DNA from: RBG-16-66-20 sp035308765
Lineage (GTDB): Bacteria > Pseudomonadota > Gammaproteobacteria > Burkholderiales > SG8-39
NCBI GenBank assembly: GCA_035308765.1
Contig: DATGGA010000001.1
Span: 1-11,568 of the forward strand
Direction: 5' to 3'
Length of the DNA stretch: 11,568 nucleotides
The notes beneath the pieces were generated by a model. It was not told where the DNA came from. It did no database searches and saw only the letters and a list, made by a program, of their open reading frames with translations. Shown in pieces: positions 1-6,649 of the stretch (positions are counted from its first letter, which is position 1; every line of letters starts with the position of its first letter). The position numbers and the translations under genes are program-made.

Positions 1-1
1 G

Positions 2-403
2 GCGGCCGCCTTCTGCCGCGGCCGCCTGCTGATGCTCGGCCTCGACTTCGACGGCCGCCCGATCGCGCGCCGCTGCGCGTTCGTCGCCGGCGAAGGCTCG
101 TTCGCTTTCAAGACCACCTACGACGAGGCATTCGCGAGCTATTCCCCGGGGGCAATGCTCGAAATGGACAGCCTCGAGCAGCTGCACGCCCTGCCCGGCG
201 TGCGCTGGATGGATTCCTGCGCCGCCACCAACAATGCGCTCGTGAATCGGATCTCGAACGACCGCAAGACGATCCAGAGCCTGGCGGTCGGCGGCGGAGC
301 GCTGGGCGAGCTGGTGATCTCCGGCCTGCCGCTGTTGCGCTGGACCAACCGCAGGGTGCTGAAACGGAACTCCGCGGACACTCCCACCGAACCCTCACAC
401 TGA
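2..403 (+). CDS. BioF2/CelD-like GNAT-fold acyltransferase, C-terminal part (5' end outside window)
   Basis: The reading frame is open from the window edge at base 2 to a TGA at 401-403. This gives 133 residues of a C-terminal half, and the true start lies upstream. The stretch with FDGRPIARRCAFVAGEGSFA, then FKTTYDEAFASYSPGAMLEM, then a WMDSCA segment is the typical second half of BioF2-like (Acetyltransf_6, CelD/FemAB-related) proteins. In these proteins a substrate loop with a K-x2-YDE-x2-A-x3-PG pattern precedes the last strands. Such enzymes are cytoplasmic acyl- or aminoacyl-transferases that are frequent in exopolysaccharide loci. The substrate cannot be read from sequence. The gene ends 4 nt before the next plus-strand gene, so the two are probably co-transcribed. 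The family call is fairly firm; the role in glycan modification is inferred from context. Confidence 0.8.
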   Translation, partial: AAAFCRGRLLMLGLDFDGRPIARRCAFVAGEGSFAFKTTYDEAFASYSPGAMLEMDSLEQLHALPGVRWMDSCAATNNALVNRISNDRKTIQSLAVGGGALGELVISGLPLLRWTNRRVLKRNSADTPTEPSH

Positions 404-407
404 GCCC

Positions 408-1325
408 ATGCGACCCGAATCCCGCCTGCTGGAAATGGACGCGGAAATCTTCCGCACGCATTTCAACCGCAAACCGTTCCTGTTCCGCCACCGCCTGTCG
501 CGGCATCCGCTGTTCGAGCTGCCCAGGCTGGCCGCCCTGTCCAGAACGTTGCGCGAGAACCTGGTGGAGTTCAACGCCGGCCGGATTCCGGTCAGCCTTC
601 CCGACTGGGAAAACACTCCTTACACCGGCCTGTCGGCCGAGGACACGATCCGCAATGCGGAGGAAACCTGCTCCTGGATGGTGCTCAAGCGCGCGGAAAA
701 CTGCCCGGAATACGCCCGCCTCCTCGATCGGATCGTCGACGAGATCGCGCCGGCAACCGAATCCCTGGAACCCGGCATGTGCGAGCGGGAAGCGGCGGCC
801 TTCGTCTCGTCGCCGTCATCCGTCACGCCCTACCACATGGATCACGAGATCAACTTCCTGCTGCAGATTCGCGGCAGCAAGACGGTCAGCGTGTTCAGCG
901 CGCGCGACAGGCAGGTCCTCTCGGAACGGCAGCTGGAAGAGCACTTTTCCGGACCCGCGATCCACCGCAACATGCATTTCGCCGGCGAATACCAGCAGCG
1001 AGCCACGGTATTCGAATTGAAGGAGGGATACGGCCTGCATATTCCCACCACCGATCCGCACTGGGTGAAAAACGGCGACGCCGTCTCGATTTCCTTCAGC
1101 GCCTCTTTCAAGACGGCTGCGTCACTGCGCCGCGGCAACGTCTACCGGATGAACGCCGTGCTGCGCAGGCTTGGCGTCGATCCGGCGCCTTATGGCCGCT
1201 CGGCGCCGCGCGATCTGGCGAAACATCACGCGTACCGCGCGTACCGCCGCGTTCAGGGCTTGCTGAAATCCCTGGCCGCGGCGACGCCGCGCGCCGGCGC
1301 GAGCGGCTCGACCCAGAACCCGTAG
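408..1325 (+). CDS. JmjC/cupin-like domain protein, putative Fe(II)/2-oxoglutarate oxygenase
   Basis: This 305-residue protein resembles the cupin_8/JmjC-like superfamily. A conserved YHMDHEINFLLQIRG block puts an HxD pair at H143 and D145, and a distal histidine lies at H218 in HIPTTDPHWV. The three could form the Fe(II)-binding facial triad of a double-stranded beta-helix oxygenase. The segment before the HxD pair (roughly residues 10-130) looks helical, and the tail after about residue 270 is basic and Ala/Ser-rich. Family members are cytoplasmic hydroxylases of proteins or small molecules; the substrate here is unknown. The ATG at 408 follows the upstream stop by 4 nt and has no strong Shine-Dalgarno sequence, which suggests translational coupling. 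The last 73 nt overlap the 3' end of the minus-strand gene that ends at 1253. Some family members are annotated as transcription factors, but I see no DNA-binding motif. Confidence 0.75.
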   Translation: MRPESRLLEMDAEIFRTHFNRKPFLFRHRLSRHPLFELPRLAALSRTLRENLVEFNAGRIPVSLPDWENTPYTGLSAEDTIRNAEETCSWMVLKRAENCPEYARLLDRIVDEIAPATESLEPGMCEREAAAFVSSPSSVTPYHMDHEINFLLQIRGSKTVSVFSARDRQVLSERQLEEHFSGPAIHRNMHFAGEYQQRATVFELKEGYGLHIPTTDPHWVKNGDAVSISFSASFKTAASLRRGNVYRMNAVLRRLGVDPAPYGRSAPRDLAKHHAYRAYRRVQGLLKSLAAATPRAGASGSTQNP

Positions 1326-1969
1326 GGGCGGCAGCCCGCGGTCGCATACGTGAACGAGCGCCCCGCCGCGTGCAGCAGATACACGCCGCCGAAGATCCGG
1401 TAGCCCATGCGCGTCACCGAGCGCAGGGAGGCGAAGTTGTTCGACGCCACGCAGGAGATCAGCCCTTTCCTGCCTTCCCCGGTCAGCGTCCGGAGCGCGC
1501 GGCACATGCCGACCGCGTGCAGCCGCTTGCCGCGGTATGCCGGCATGGTGTAGCCCTTGTACATGTAGGTCCACGCGCGGTCGAAACGCAGCTCGAAATG
1601 CCCGTCGAGCGGCGTGGCGCGGTCGGAATACCAGCCGTAGGCGGCGAGATTCCCGTTGCGGAGGTCTACGAGCGCGTAGCAGCGGTCGCCCCGCGCGAGC
1701 GCGATGCTCAGGAATTCGGGCGTCACCTGGTGCGCCGGATCCTGGGCGTATATCCACAATTCGCCCTCGCGCAGGAAACGCGCGTCGAATCCCGGCGCCC
1801 GGAACAGGCTTGGATCCCGCACGTCCCGCGTCCGGACGGCCATCCCTTTCAGGACCTGGAATTGCACCGCCTTGTTGATCAGGCGACACTCGAGGTCGTG
1901 CAGCGTCGCGCCGACGCCGTATTTTCGGATGCTGTCGCCGAGATAGCCGGCGGCCTTGCGCATGTTCAT
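1253..1969 (-). CDS. GNAT family N-acetyltransferase
   Basis: This 238-residue protein has a GNAT fold in its C-terminal half. YTMPAYRGKRLHAVGMCRAL (about 141-160) fits motif A, the acetyl-CoA pyrophosphate loop, with YRGKRL in place of the usual Q/RxxGxG/A. VASNNFASLRSVTRMGY (about 174-190) fits motif B, including the N-x2-S-x3-x3-GF/Y pattern. The N-terminal 100 residues are family-specific. The ATG at 1969 is chosen over an in-frame ATG at 2002 because AGGAGG lies 4 nt upstream of it. A second ATG two codons further in (1963) would have 10-nt spacing and is equally possible. The gene stands alone on the minus strand and runs into the cupin-like gene tail to tail. The substrate is unknown; glycan or nucleotide-sugar acetylation is inferred from the locus only. 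Confidence 0.8.
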   Translation of the reverse strand: MNMRKAAGYLGDSIRKYGVGATLHDLECRLINKAVQFQVLKGMAVRTRDVRDPSLFRAPGFDARFLREGELWIYAQDPAHQVTPEFLSIALARGDRCYALVDLRNGNLAAYGWYSDRATPLDGHFELRFDRAWTYMYKGYTMPAYRGKRLHAVGMCRALRTLTGEGRKGLISCVASNNFASLRSVTRMGYRIFGGVYLLHAAGRSFTYATAGCRPYGFWVEPLAPARGVAAARDFSKP

Positions 1970-1973
1970 GACG

Positions 1974-1979
1974 CCTCCT
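1974..1979 (-). promoter_or_regulatory. Shine-Dalgarno AGGAGG deciding the start of the GNAT gene
   Basis: The minus strand reads AGGAGG, then CGTC, then ATG AAC ATG. This perfect anti-16S match sits 4 nt before the ATG at 1969 and 10 nt before the ATG at 1963. It argues against the longer in-frame start at 2002, which has only a weak GAAGG upstream. Confidence 0.6.
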
Positions 1980-2138
1980 GGGTTGAGCCGCTCCCGATCC
2001 ATCGAGCGGCCTTCAGCCTAAGACTCCAAGCTTTCACTGTCGGGCTGGCGCCATGGTCCGAACGGACTATCTCCGCGGCGCTTTCCAACCCATTCTCCGC
2101 GCTGGAGCGCGAATAACATCAGTTCGCCGAGAAGACCC
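1980..2138. other. Divergent intergenic region
   Basis: This stretch separates the minus-strand GNAT gene from the plus-strand methyltransferase gene. It should hold both promoters. I find no convincing -35/-10 pair, repeat or riboswitch-like fold. Short frames crossing it have no recognisable protein features. Confidence 0.4.
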
Positions 2139-2975
2139 ATGGACAAGACCCCGGCATTCGTCCCGCCGTTCGCGAACGACGCGACGCGTGCGACTTACCT
2201 TGCGAAAAATCGCATCGCCATCGGGCCGCCCAGCGACCCGGAGGAGTTTCGCCGCGAATTCGAACGCTTCGGACCGCTGCTGCCGCGGCGCAGGCCGCTG
2301 AACGTTCTGGACATCGGATGCGGTACGGGCGCGTGGAGCGTGCACTGGGCCAGCATGGGCTGCAGGGTGACCGGCGTCGATTTCGACCCGGATTTCATCG
2401 CGCGCGCGCAGCTTCGCGACAAGCTCGGCGACGCCGACGTCTTTCGCGGCATCGTCGCCGACGCCACCAAGCTTCCGGCGGAAATCGGTGAGTACGACCT
2501 GGTCTCGCTCAATTCGCTGCTCGAGCACGTGCCGAATTGGCGCGCCGCGATCAGCTGTGCGGTGCGCGCGCTGGCCCCCGGGGGAGTGCTCCTGCTGCAC
2601 ACCACCAACCGCTTTCATCCCTTCCAGGGAGAGGTGAACCACTTCCCGTTCTATCCCTGGCTGCCCGGCCCGGTGCGCGACCGCGTCCTCGACTGGATCA
2701 TGAAGCACCGCCGTGACCTGGTTAACTACACGGATTTTCCCGCGGTGCACTGGTTCTCCTACGGTCAGCTCGGGCGCGTGCTGCGCGACTGGGGGCTGGA
2801 AGTGTACGACCGCCTGGACCTGATGCGGCCCGAGCAATTCACCGGCCTGCGCTCGATGGCGCGCTGGATGGCACGCAGCGAGCGCCATCCGGCGCGCGGA
2901 AAACTCCTGTTCTATTTCGTGTCGCCCACCGTCTCGCTGTATGCGCGGCGCCCCGCGCTGGCCGAGGCTGCCTGA
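2139..2975 (+). CDS. Class I SAM-dependent methyltransferase
   Basis: This 278-residue cytoplasmic protein has a classic Rossmann-type methyltransferase core. Motif I is VLDIGCGTG at about 56-64. The acidic residue after beta-2 is in GVDFD (about 79-83), and an acid follows in VADATKLP (about 106-113). The post-II/III region is YDLVSLNSLLEHVPNW (about 119-134), and LAPGGVLLLHTTN starts near 145. This matches the UbiE/Methyltransf_11 or _23 type. The C-terminal third (FHPFQGEVNHFPFYP onward, then YGQLGRVLRDWGLEVYDR) is a substrate cap region. It is the first gene of a tight unit with the glycosyltransferase that starts 25 nt downstream, so methylation of a sugar, lipid-linked glycan or small metabolite is plausible. 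The acceptor cannot be told from sequence. The ATG at 2139 has only a weak GAGAAG ribosome site. Confidence 0.88.
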   Translation: MDKTPAFVPPFANDATRATYLAKNRIAIGPPSDPEEFRREFERFGPLLPRRRPLNVLDIGCGTGAWSVHWASMGCRVTGVDFDPDFIARAQLRDKLGDADVFRGIVADATKLPAEIGEYDLVSLNSLLEHVPNWRAAISCAVRALAPGGVLLLHTTNRFHPFQGEVNHFPFYPWLPGPVRDRVLDWIMKHRRDLVNYTDFPAVHWFSYGQLGRVLRDWGLEVYDRLDLMRPEQFTGLRSMARWMARSERHPARGKLLFYFVSPTVSLYARRPALAEAA

Positions 2976-3000
2976 CCGGCCGCGGCTGCAGCGCGCAGAA

Positions 3001-4155
3001 ATGAAGATCTGCCTGGTCGGGCTCGACAATCTGCCGGTGCTCGCGCCCGAGTACCGGCAGCACGCCATCGGCGGCGAATCGGTGCAGCAGACCCTGCTTG
3101 CGCGGACGCTGGCGCGCCGCGGCCACGAGGTGAGCATGGTCGCCGCGGACTACGGACAGGCGGACGGCGCGGCCTGGGGCGCGATCCGCGTTTTCAAGGC
3201 CTACCGGCCCGGCGCGGGAATTCCGCTGCTGCGCTTCATCCATCCCAGGTGGACCGGAATCTGGTCGGCGCTGGCGCGCGCCGACGCTGATCTCTACTAC
3301 ACGAGTTGCGCCGGCATGCACGTCGGATTGGTGGCGATGTTCTGCAGCCGCCACCGCCGGCGCTTCGTCTTCCGCACCGCGAGCGATGCCGACTGCGACC
3401 CGTCCCGCCTGCTCGTCGAGTACGCGCGCGACCGGCGGCTGTATGCCTATGGCTTGCGGCGGGCCGATGCCGTATTGGTGCAAAGCCATGCCCAGGCGCT
3501 CGCGCTGGCGCGCAACTTCGGCCTGCAGGGCCGCGTCGCGGGGATGCTCGTCGAATCACCGCAGCCGGGAGCGGCGCGCGACATCGACGTGCTATGGGTA
3601 AGCAACATACGGCGCGTCAAAAGGCCGGACCTGGCGCTTGCCCTGGCCGCGCAATTGCCGGAGGCCGCGATTCACATGGTCGGCGGAAGCCTGCCCGGCG
3701 AACAGGCGCTATACGAGGAAGTAAAGCTTGCAGCGGCCGCCAGCCCCAACGTGACGTTTCACGGCCGCCTGCCGTACCCGGACGCCAACGCCCTGTATGA
3801 CCGCGCCAGGCTGCTGGTCAACACCTCGGATATCGAAGGATTTCCAAATTCCTACCTCCAGGCCTGGGTCCGGGGCGTGCCCGTCGTCGCCTTCCTCGAT
3901 CCCGACCACGTCATCAAGGAACACGGACTGGGCGTCTCCGCCGATTCTCCGCTCCGGATGCGCCACGCGGTTCGGCACCTGCTCGGGGATCCGGCGGCGC
4001 TTGCCGCGGCCGGCGACCGCTGCCGGCAATTCATGGCCCGGGAATTCGCCGAGGACAAGGTGCTGGCGCCCTATCTGGCGGCGTTCGAAAGCGCCCTGCG
4101 GCACGGCGCTCCCGGTTCCAGGATGGTCCTGCCGGATGGCGCGCGCCGTGTCTGA
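3001..4155 (+). CDS. Glycosyltransferase family 4 protein (GT-B fold)
   Basis: This 384-residue protein has a GT-B layout. The N-terminal domain starts MKICLVGLDNLPVLAPEY, with an IGGESVQQ donor-side loop near residues 23-30 and LARRGHEVSMVA near 37-48. The C-terminal domain holds WVSNIRRVKRPDL (about 199-211), MVGGS (226-230), VTFHGRLPY (251-259) and DIEGFPNSYLQAW (277-289). The last fits the GT4 EX7E signature, but the second glutamate is replaced by Gln (E279, Q287), which recurs in some GT4 subgroups. It would transfer a sugar from a nucleotide donor to a lipid-linked glycan at the cytoplasmic membrane face; donor and acceptor are unknown. The ATG at 3001 is preferred over an earlier in-frame start at 2941 that would lie inside the methyltransferase gene. 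The 3' end overlaps the next gene by about 20 nt. Confidence 0.9.
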   Translation: MKICLVGLDNLPVLAPEYRQHAIGGESVQQTLLARTLARRGHEVSMVAADYGQADGAAWGAIRVFKAYRPGAGIPLLRFIHPRWTGIWSALARADADLYYTSCAGMHVGLVAMFCSRHRRRFVFRTASDADCDPSRLLVEYARDRRLYAYGLRRADAVLVQSHAQALALARNFGLQGRVAGMLVESPQPGAARDIDVLWVSNIRRVKRPDLALALAAQLPEAAIHMVGGSLPGEQALYEEVKLAAAASPNVTFHGRLPYPDANALYDRARLLVNTSDIEGFPNSYLQAWVRGVPVVAFLDPDHVIKEHGLGVSADSPLRMRHAVRHLLGDPAALAAAGDRCRQFMAREFAEDKVLAPYLAAFESALRHGAPGSRMVLPDGARRV

Positions 4156-5119
4156 CACGCCTTTCATCATCACCATCGATACCGAAGGCGACGATCTCTG
4201 GTCGAAGCCGCGCCGCATCACCACGCGCAATGCGCAATACCTGCCCCGATTCCAGTCGCTCTGCGAGCGCTTTGGTTTCAAGCCGACCTACCTCGTAAAT
4301 TACGAAATGGCGATGTGCGACGCGTTCGTCGAGTTCGGCCGCGACGTCGCGGAGCGGGATGCCGGCGAAATCGGCATGCACCTGCACGCCTGGAATTCGC
4401 CGCCGCTGGTGCCGCTCACGGATGACGACTTCCTTCACCAGCCGTATCTCATCGAATATCCCGATCAGGTGATGCGGGACAAGATAAAGTTCATCACTCA
4501 CCTGCTGCAGGAGCGCTTCGGCCGGACGGTCGCCAGCCATCGCGCCGGGCGCGTGGGATTCGACGGCCGCTACGCCGCGATGCTGGTGGCAGAGGGATAT
4601 CGCGTGGACTGCTCGGTGACGCCGGGGGTCGACTGGAGCGGAACACCGGGTGCACCCGGCGGCAGCGGCGGCACGGATTACACTCGTTTCCCCGACCGGC
4701 CCTACTTCCTCGATCCGCGCGATATTTCGCGGCCAGCGAGCTGCGGCCTGCTCGAAGTGCCGGTGACGATCCACGCCAGCGGCCTGCACCGCAGGGCGCC
4801 CTGGGCCTATCGCGTGCCGCTGCTGCGGCGCGCGCTCAACAGGATGTCGCCGGGACTCAGCTGGATGTGCCCCGGAGAAAACGGCCTGGACGCCATGCTT
4901 CGGGCTGCGAGCGCCGCGCGGACCGGCGGCAACCCCCACGTCGAGTTCATGCTGCACTCGTCCGAACTGATGCCCGGCGGCAGTCCGACGTTCCGCACCG
5001 CGCCGGACATCGAGCGCCTGTACAGTCACCTCGAGGCGCTGTTCGAGAAGCTGTCCGCCTGGTGCCGTGGCATGACCCTGGCGGAGTTCCATGGCCGCGT
5101 TACCATGAAAGGCGCCTGA
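4136..5119 (+). CDS. Polysaccharide deacetylase-like (NodB-homology, CE4-related) protein
   Basis: This protein of about 327 residues has the order of NodB-homology motifs in altered form. FIITIDTEGDDLW (about 10-22) stands for motif 1, GEIGMHLHAWNSPP (about 77-90) for motif 2, VASHRAGRVGFDG (132-144) for motif 3, LLEVPVTIHASG (205-216) for motif 4 and FMLHSSELMPGG (271-282) for motif 5. Canonical CE4 enzymes bind metal with an Asp and an H-x3-H pair. Here D15, E17, H82 and H84 are the candidates, so the site is atypical. No signal peptide is visible, so it would act in the cytoplasm on a precursor or be an unusual family member. The start is uncertain: ATG 4136 overlaps the glycosyltransferase stop by 20 nt, and GTG 4148 just before SDTPF is an alternative. 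It resembles proteins labelled WalW in some exopolysaccharide loci, from memory and not checked. Confidence 0.78.
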   Translation: MARAVSDTPFIITIDTEGDDLWSKPRRITTRNAQYLPRFQSLCERFGFKPTYLVNYEMAMCDAFVEFGRDVAERDAGEIGMHLHAWNSPPLVPLTDDDFLHQPYLIEYPDQVMRDKIKFITHLLQERFGRTVASHRAGRVGFDGRYAAMLVAEGYRVDCSVTPGVDWSGTPGAPGGSGGTDYTRFPDRPYFLDPRDISRPASCGLLEVPVTIHASGLHRRAPWAYRVPLLRRALNRMSPGLSWMCPGENGLDAMLRAASAARTGGNPHVEFMLHSSELMPGGSPTFRTAPDIERLYSHLEALFEKLSAWCRGMTLAEFHGRVTMKGA

Positions 5120-5121
5120 AA

Positions 5122-5883
5122 ATGATCCCGCTCCGGGGCCGCGCCGTGATCTACGGCGAGGTCTGGTTCGATGAAGCGCCCGGCGCCGCCGCCGGGATCG
5201 ACATCGTCGTCCACCGGCAGCGAAGCACGCCCATTCCGGATTCGCGATCCGTCGCGTTTCTCTCCCTGCACACCGACCTTGCGCTCGCCGAGAGCGAGAT
5301 TCTGCGGCAATTCCATGAGAATTGCCGCTACCAGATCCGCCGCGCCGAAACCAAGGACGGGCTGCGCCACGAATTCATCACCGACACGGAGGGCAGGCTG
5401 GACGAGTTCAGCGCCTTCTACGACGCGTTCGCGAAACAGAAGGCGGTCTGGCTCGCCGACCGCGCATGGCTCGCCGCCGCTTCCCGGGGGCGGCAACTCA
5501 TCCTGACGGCGGCCTGGCGGGACGACGAAATTCTCGTCCGTCACGCCTACCTCGTCGCCCGCGGCTGCGCCCGCCTGGAGTATTCGGGCTCCTGCTTCAG
5601 GGACAAGGGTCCCGGCTACCGCTCGCTCGTCGGCCGGGCGAATCGCTGGCTGCACTGGAACGATATGCTGCGGCTCAAGAAGATGAACGTTGCGCGATAC
5701 GACTGGGGCGGCATGTTCGAAGACGAAACGACGCCCGAGCGCGAGGGAATCAACCGGTTCAAGCGCAGTTTCGGCGGACAGCCGGTGCGCCGCTACGACT
5801 GCACCGTACCCGCTACCCTCCGCGGCCGGATCTGGCTCCCCGTGCGCGATGCGTGGCGGCGCCTGAGGAATGCGCGAACTTAG
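5122..5883 (+). CDS. FemAB-like GNAT-fold acyl/aminoacyltransferase
   Basis: This 253-residue protein fits one FemAB/BioF2-like unit. CRYQIRRAETKDGL (about 68-81) is the typical helix of FemAB-related proteins. YLVARGCARLEYSGSC (about 143-158) and ARYDWGGMF followed by INRFKRSFGG (about 191-219) match the closing YDxGG ... rFKxxFGG signature of this group. Classical FemABX enzymes transfer amino acids from tRNA to lipid II. Homologues in exopolysaccharide loci are thought to add acyl or aminoacyl groups to other acceptors, and here the acceptor is unknown. The protein lacks the long coiled-coil arm of true FemAB and is shorter. ATG 5122 lies 2 nt after the deacetylase stop, with AAAGG about 10 nt upstream, so it is the coupled last gene of the four-gene plus-strand unit. 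A longer in-frame opening from 4867 is rejected as a shadow of the upstream gene. Confidence 0.82.
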   Translation: MIPLRGRAVIYGEVWFDEAPGAAAGIDIVVHRQRSTPIPDSRSVAFLSLHTDLALAESEILRQFHENCRYQIRRAETKDGLRHEFITDTEGRLDEFSAFYDAFAKQKAVWLADRAWLAAASRGRQLILTAAWRDDEILVRHAYLVARGCARLEYSGSCFRDKGPGYRSLVGRANRWLHWNDMLRLKKMNVARYDWGGMFEDETTPEREGINRFKRSFGGQPVRRYDCTVPATLRGRIWLPVRDAWRRLRNART

Positions 5884-5899
5884 CCGCCTGGCCGCGGCT
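5882..5899. terminator. Possible short hairpin between convergent genes
   Basis: AGCCGC and GCGGCT form a 6-bp GC-rich stem around a 6-nt loop, CTGGCC. The hairpin spans the 15-nt gap between the convergent FemAB-like gene and the SpoIIAA-like gene and touches both stop codons. There is no T-tract on either side, so a true intrinsic terminator is doubtful. Confidence 0.25.
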
Positions 5900-6384
5900 C
5901 AACATACCCCGCGAATCAGCGCGATCATGCGGCGCTCCCGCCGCCGGCTGCCCACATCATAATTGGCGGCCTGCAATTGATCGGCGACCTGTGCGCTGGT
6001 ACGCCGGTCGTTGCCGGTGCGCCGCTCCTCCAGCCAGCGGCGGGCCGACGGTTCGTCGGCAAAGCTCCGCAGGTTGATATGCCGCCGGCCGGCCAGGCTT
6101 TCCAGATACTCATGGGACAGGCGCAGATCGGTGGAGTCCCCGAGCAGCGCGATCCCGTAGCGGTCGTCGGGCGCGATCATTTCGAAGTCGTCCAGCAGGG
6201 AAACGCCGCCGTTCGTCCTGAAAAGCGGCGCCGAATTCCGCACCGACAGGAGAATCCGCCTGCCGCCGAAGGTCCGTTGCCTGGAGTGCAGCGCCCGGAG
6301 GAAGGTGCGCGTCTCGTCGAGCGTCGTTCTGTCGTACAAGTCCGATCGCACGAAGTCGCCTTCGATCATGATCCGGTATTTCAT
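5899..6384 (-). CDS. SpoIIAA/STAS-like small protein of unknown function
   Basis: This 161-residue protein starts MKYRIMIEGDFVRSDLYDR. It continues with RRILLSVRNSAPLF (42-55), YGIALLGDSTDLRLSHEYLE (76-95) and INLRSFADEPSARRWLEE (103-120). This resembles the SpoIIAA-like (STAS/SEC14-type) fold: alternating strands and helices with a closing helix containing A-x-RWL. The tail is strongly basic, with RRTGNDRRTS at 121-130 and SRRRERRMI near 146-154, which is unusual for the domain itself. Function is unknown; STAS-like domains often mediate protein contacts. ATG 6384 is chosen because the conserved fold begins there, but it has no Shine-Dalgarno sequence. The frame stays open upstream, and AAGGAG at 6439-6444 would serve GTG 6429 (9 nt) or ATG 6435 (3 nt), adding 15 or 17 residues. 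The gene is divergent from the Crp/Fnr gene and convergent with the FemAB-like gene. Confidence 0.65.
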   Translation of the reverse strand: MKYRIMIEGDFVRSDLYDRTTLDETRTFLRALHSRQRTFGGRRILLSVRNSAPLFRTNGGVSLLDDFEMIAPDDRYGIALLGDSTDLRLSHEYLESLAGRRHINLRSFADEPSARRWLEERRTGNDRRTSAQVADQLQAANYDVGSRRRERRMIALIRGVC

Positions 6385-6649
6385 CGTGCACCATGATGAA
6401 TTCACTTGCACCGGGGGGCAATAGCCCACTCGCATTCGCTCCTTCACATTTTCCCGTAACAAGACCAAAGGCCGCGGTGCCGCGAGTCTCCGTCCGGCGA
6501 CAGAGAAATCGATTTCCCGCCACATTGGGCGTATGCTGGGCGCAGCCTGGCAGCGGAAGCGCGCCAATGGACAGCAGCACATCGAAGGCGAACTACCGCA
6601 GCATTACGCTGAAGCCGCCCGCACGGATCGCTTCTCTGCGGGCGGTCCC
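6385..6649. other. Divergent intergenic/leader region upstream of the Crp/Fnr gene
   Basis: About 265 nt between the SpoIIAA-like gene and the Crp/Fnr gene. It contains a locally AT-richer stretch near 6440-6470, a TTCATC/GATGAA dyad at 6380-6400 over the SpoIIAA-like start codon, and a 28-codon frame (6567-6653) whose stop overlaps the Crp/Fnr GTG. TATGCT at 6532-6537 could be a -10 box, but no matching -35 is visible. It is the likely location of both promoters. Confidence 0.4.
6439..6444 (-). promoter_or_regulatory. Shine-Dalgarno AAGGAG, alternative start of the SpoIIAA-like gene
   Basis: The minus strand reads AAGGAG CGA ATG CGA GTG in frame with the SpoIIAA-like gene. Spacing is 3 nt to the ATG (6435) and 9 nt to the GTG (6429). 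If used, the protein gains a short N-terminal extension with no recognisable feature. Confidence 0.35.

Noticed and set aside
779..2116. Long plus-strand open frame of 445 codons crossing the cupin and GNAT genes
   Set aside because: It is the shadow of two well-recognised genes in high-GC DNA; its translation is Arg/Ala/Pro-rich with no domain pattern, and it crosses two genes of opposite orientation.
2067..3137. 356-codon minus-strand frame opposite the methyltransferase gene
   Set aside because: It lies antisense to a clear methyltransferase with canonical motifs and shows no recognisable protein features.
4031..5092. 353-codon minus-strand frame opposite the deacetylase-like gene
   Set aside because: Mirror frame of a gene with clear family motifs; composition is typical of antisense GC-rich frames.
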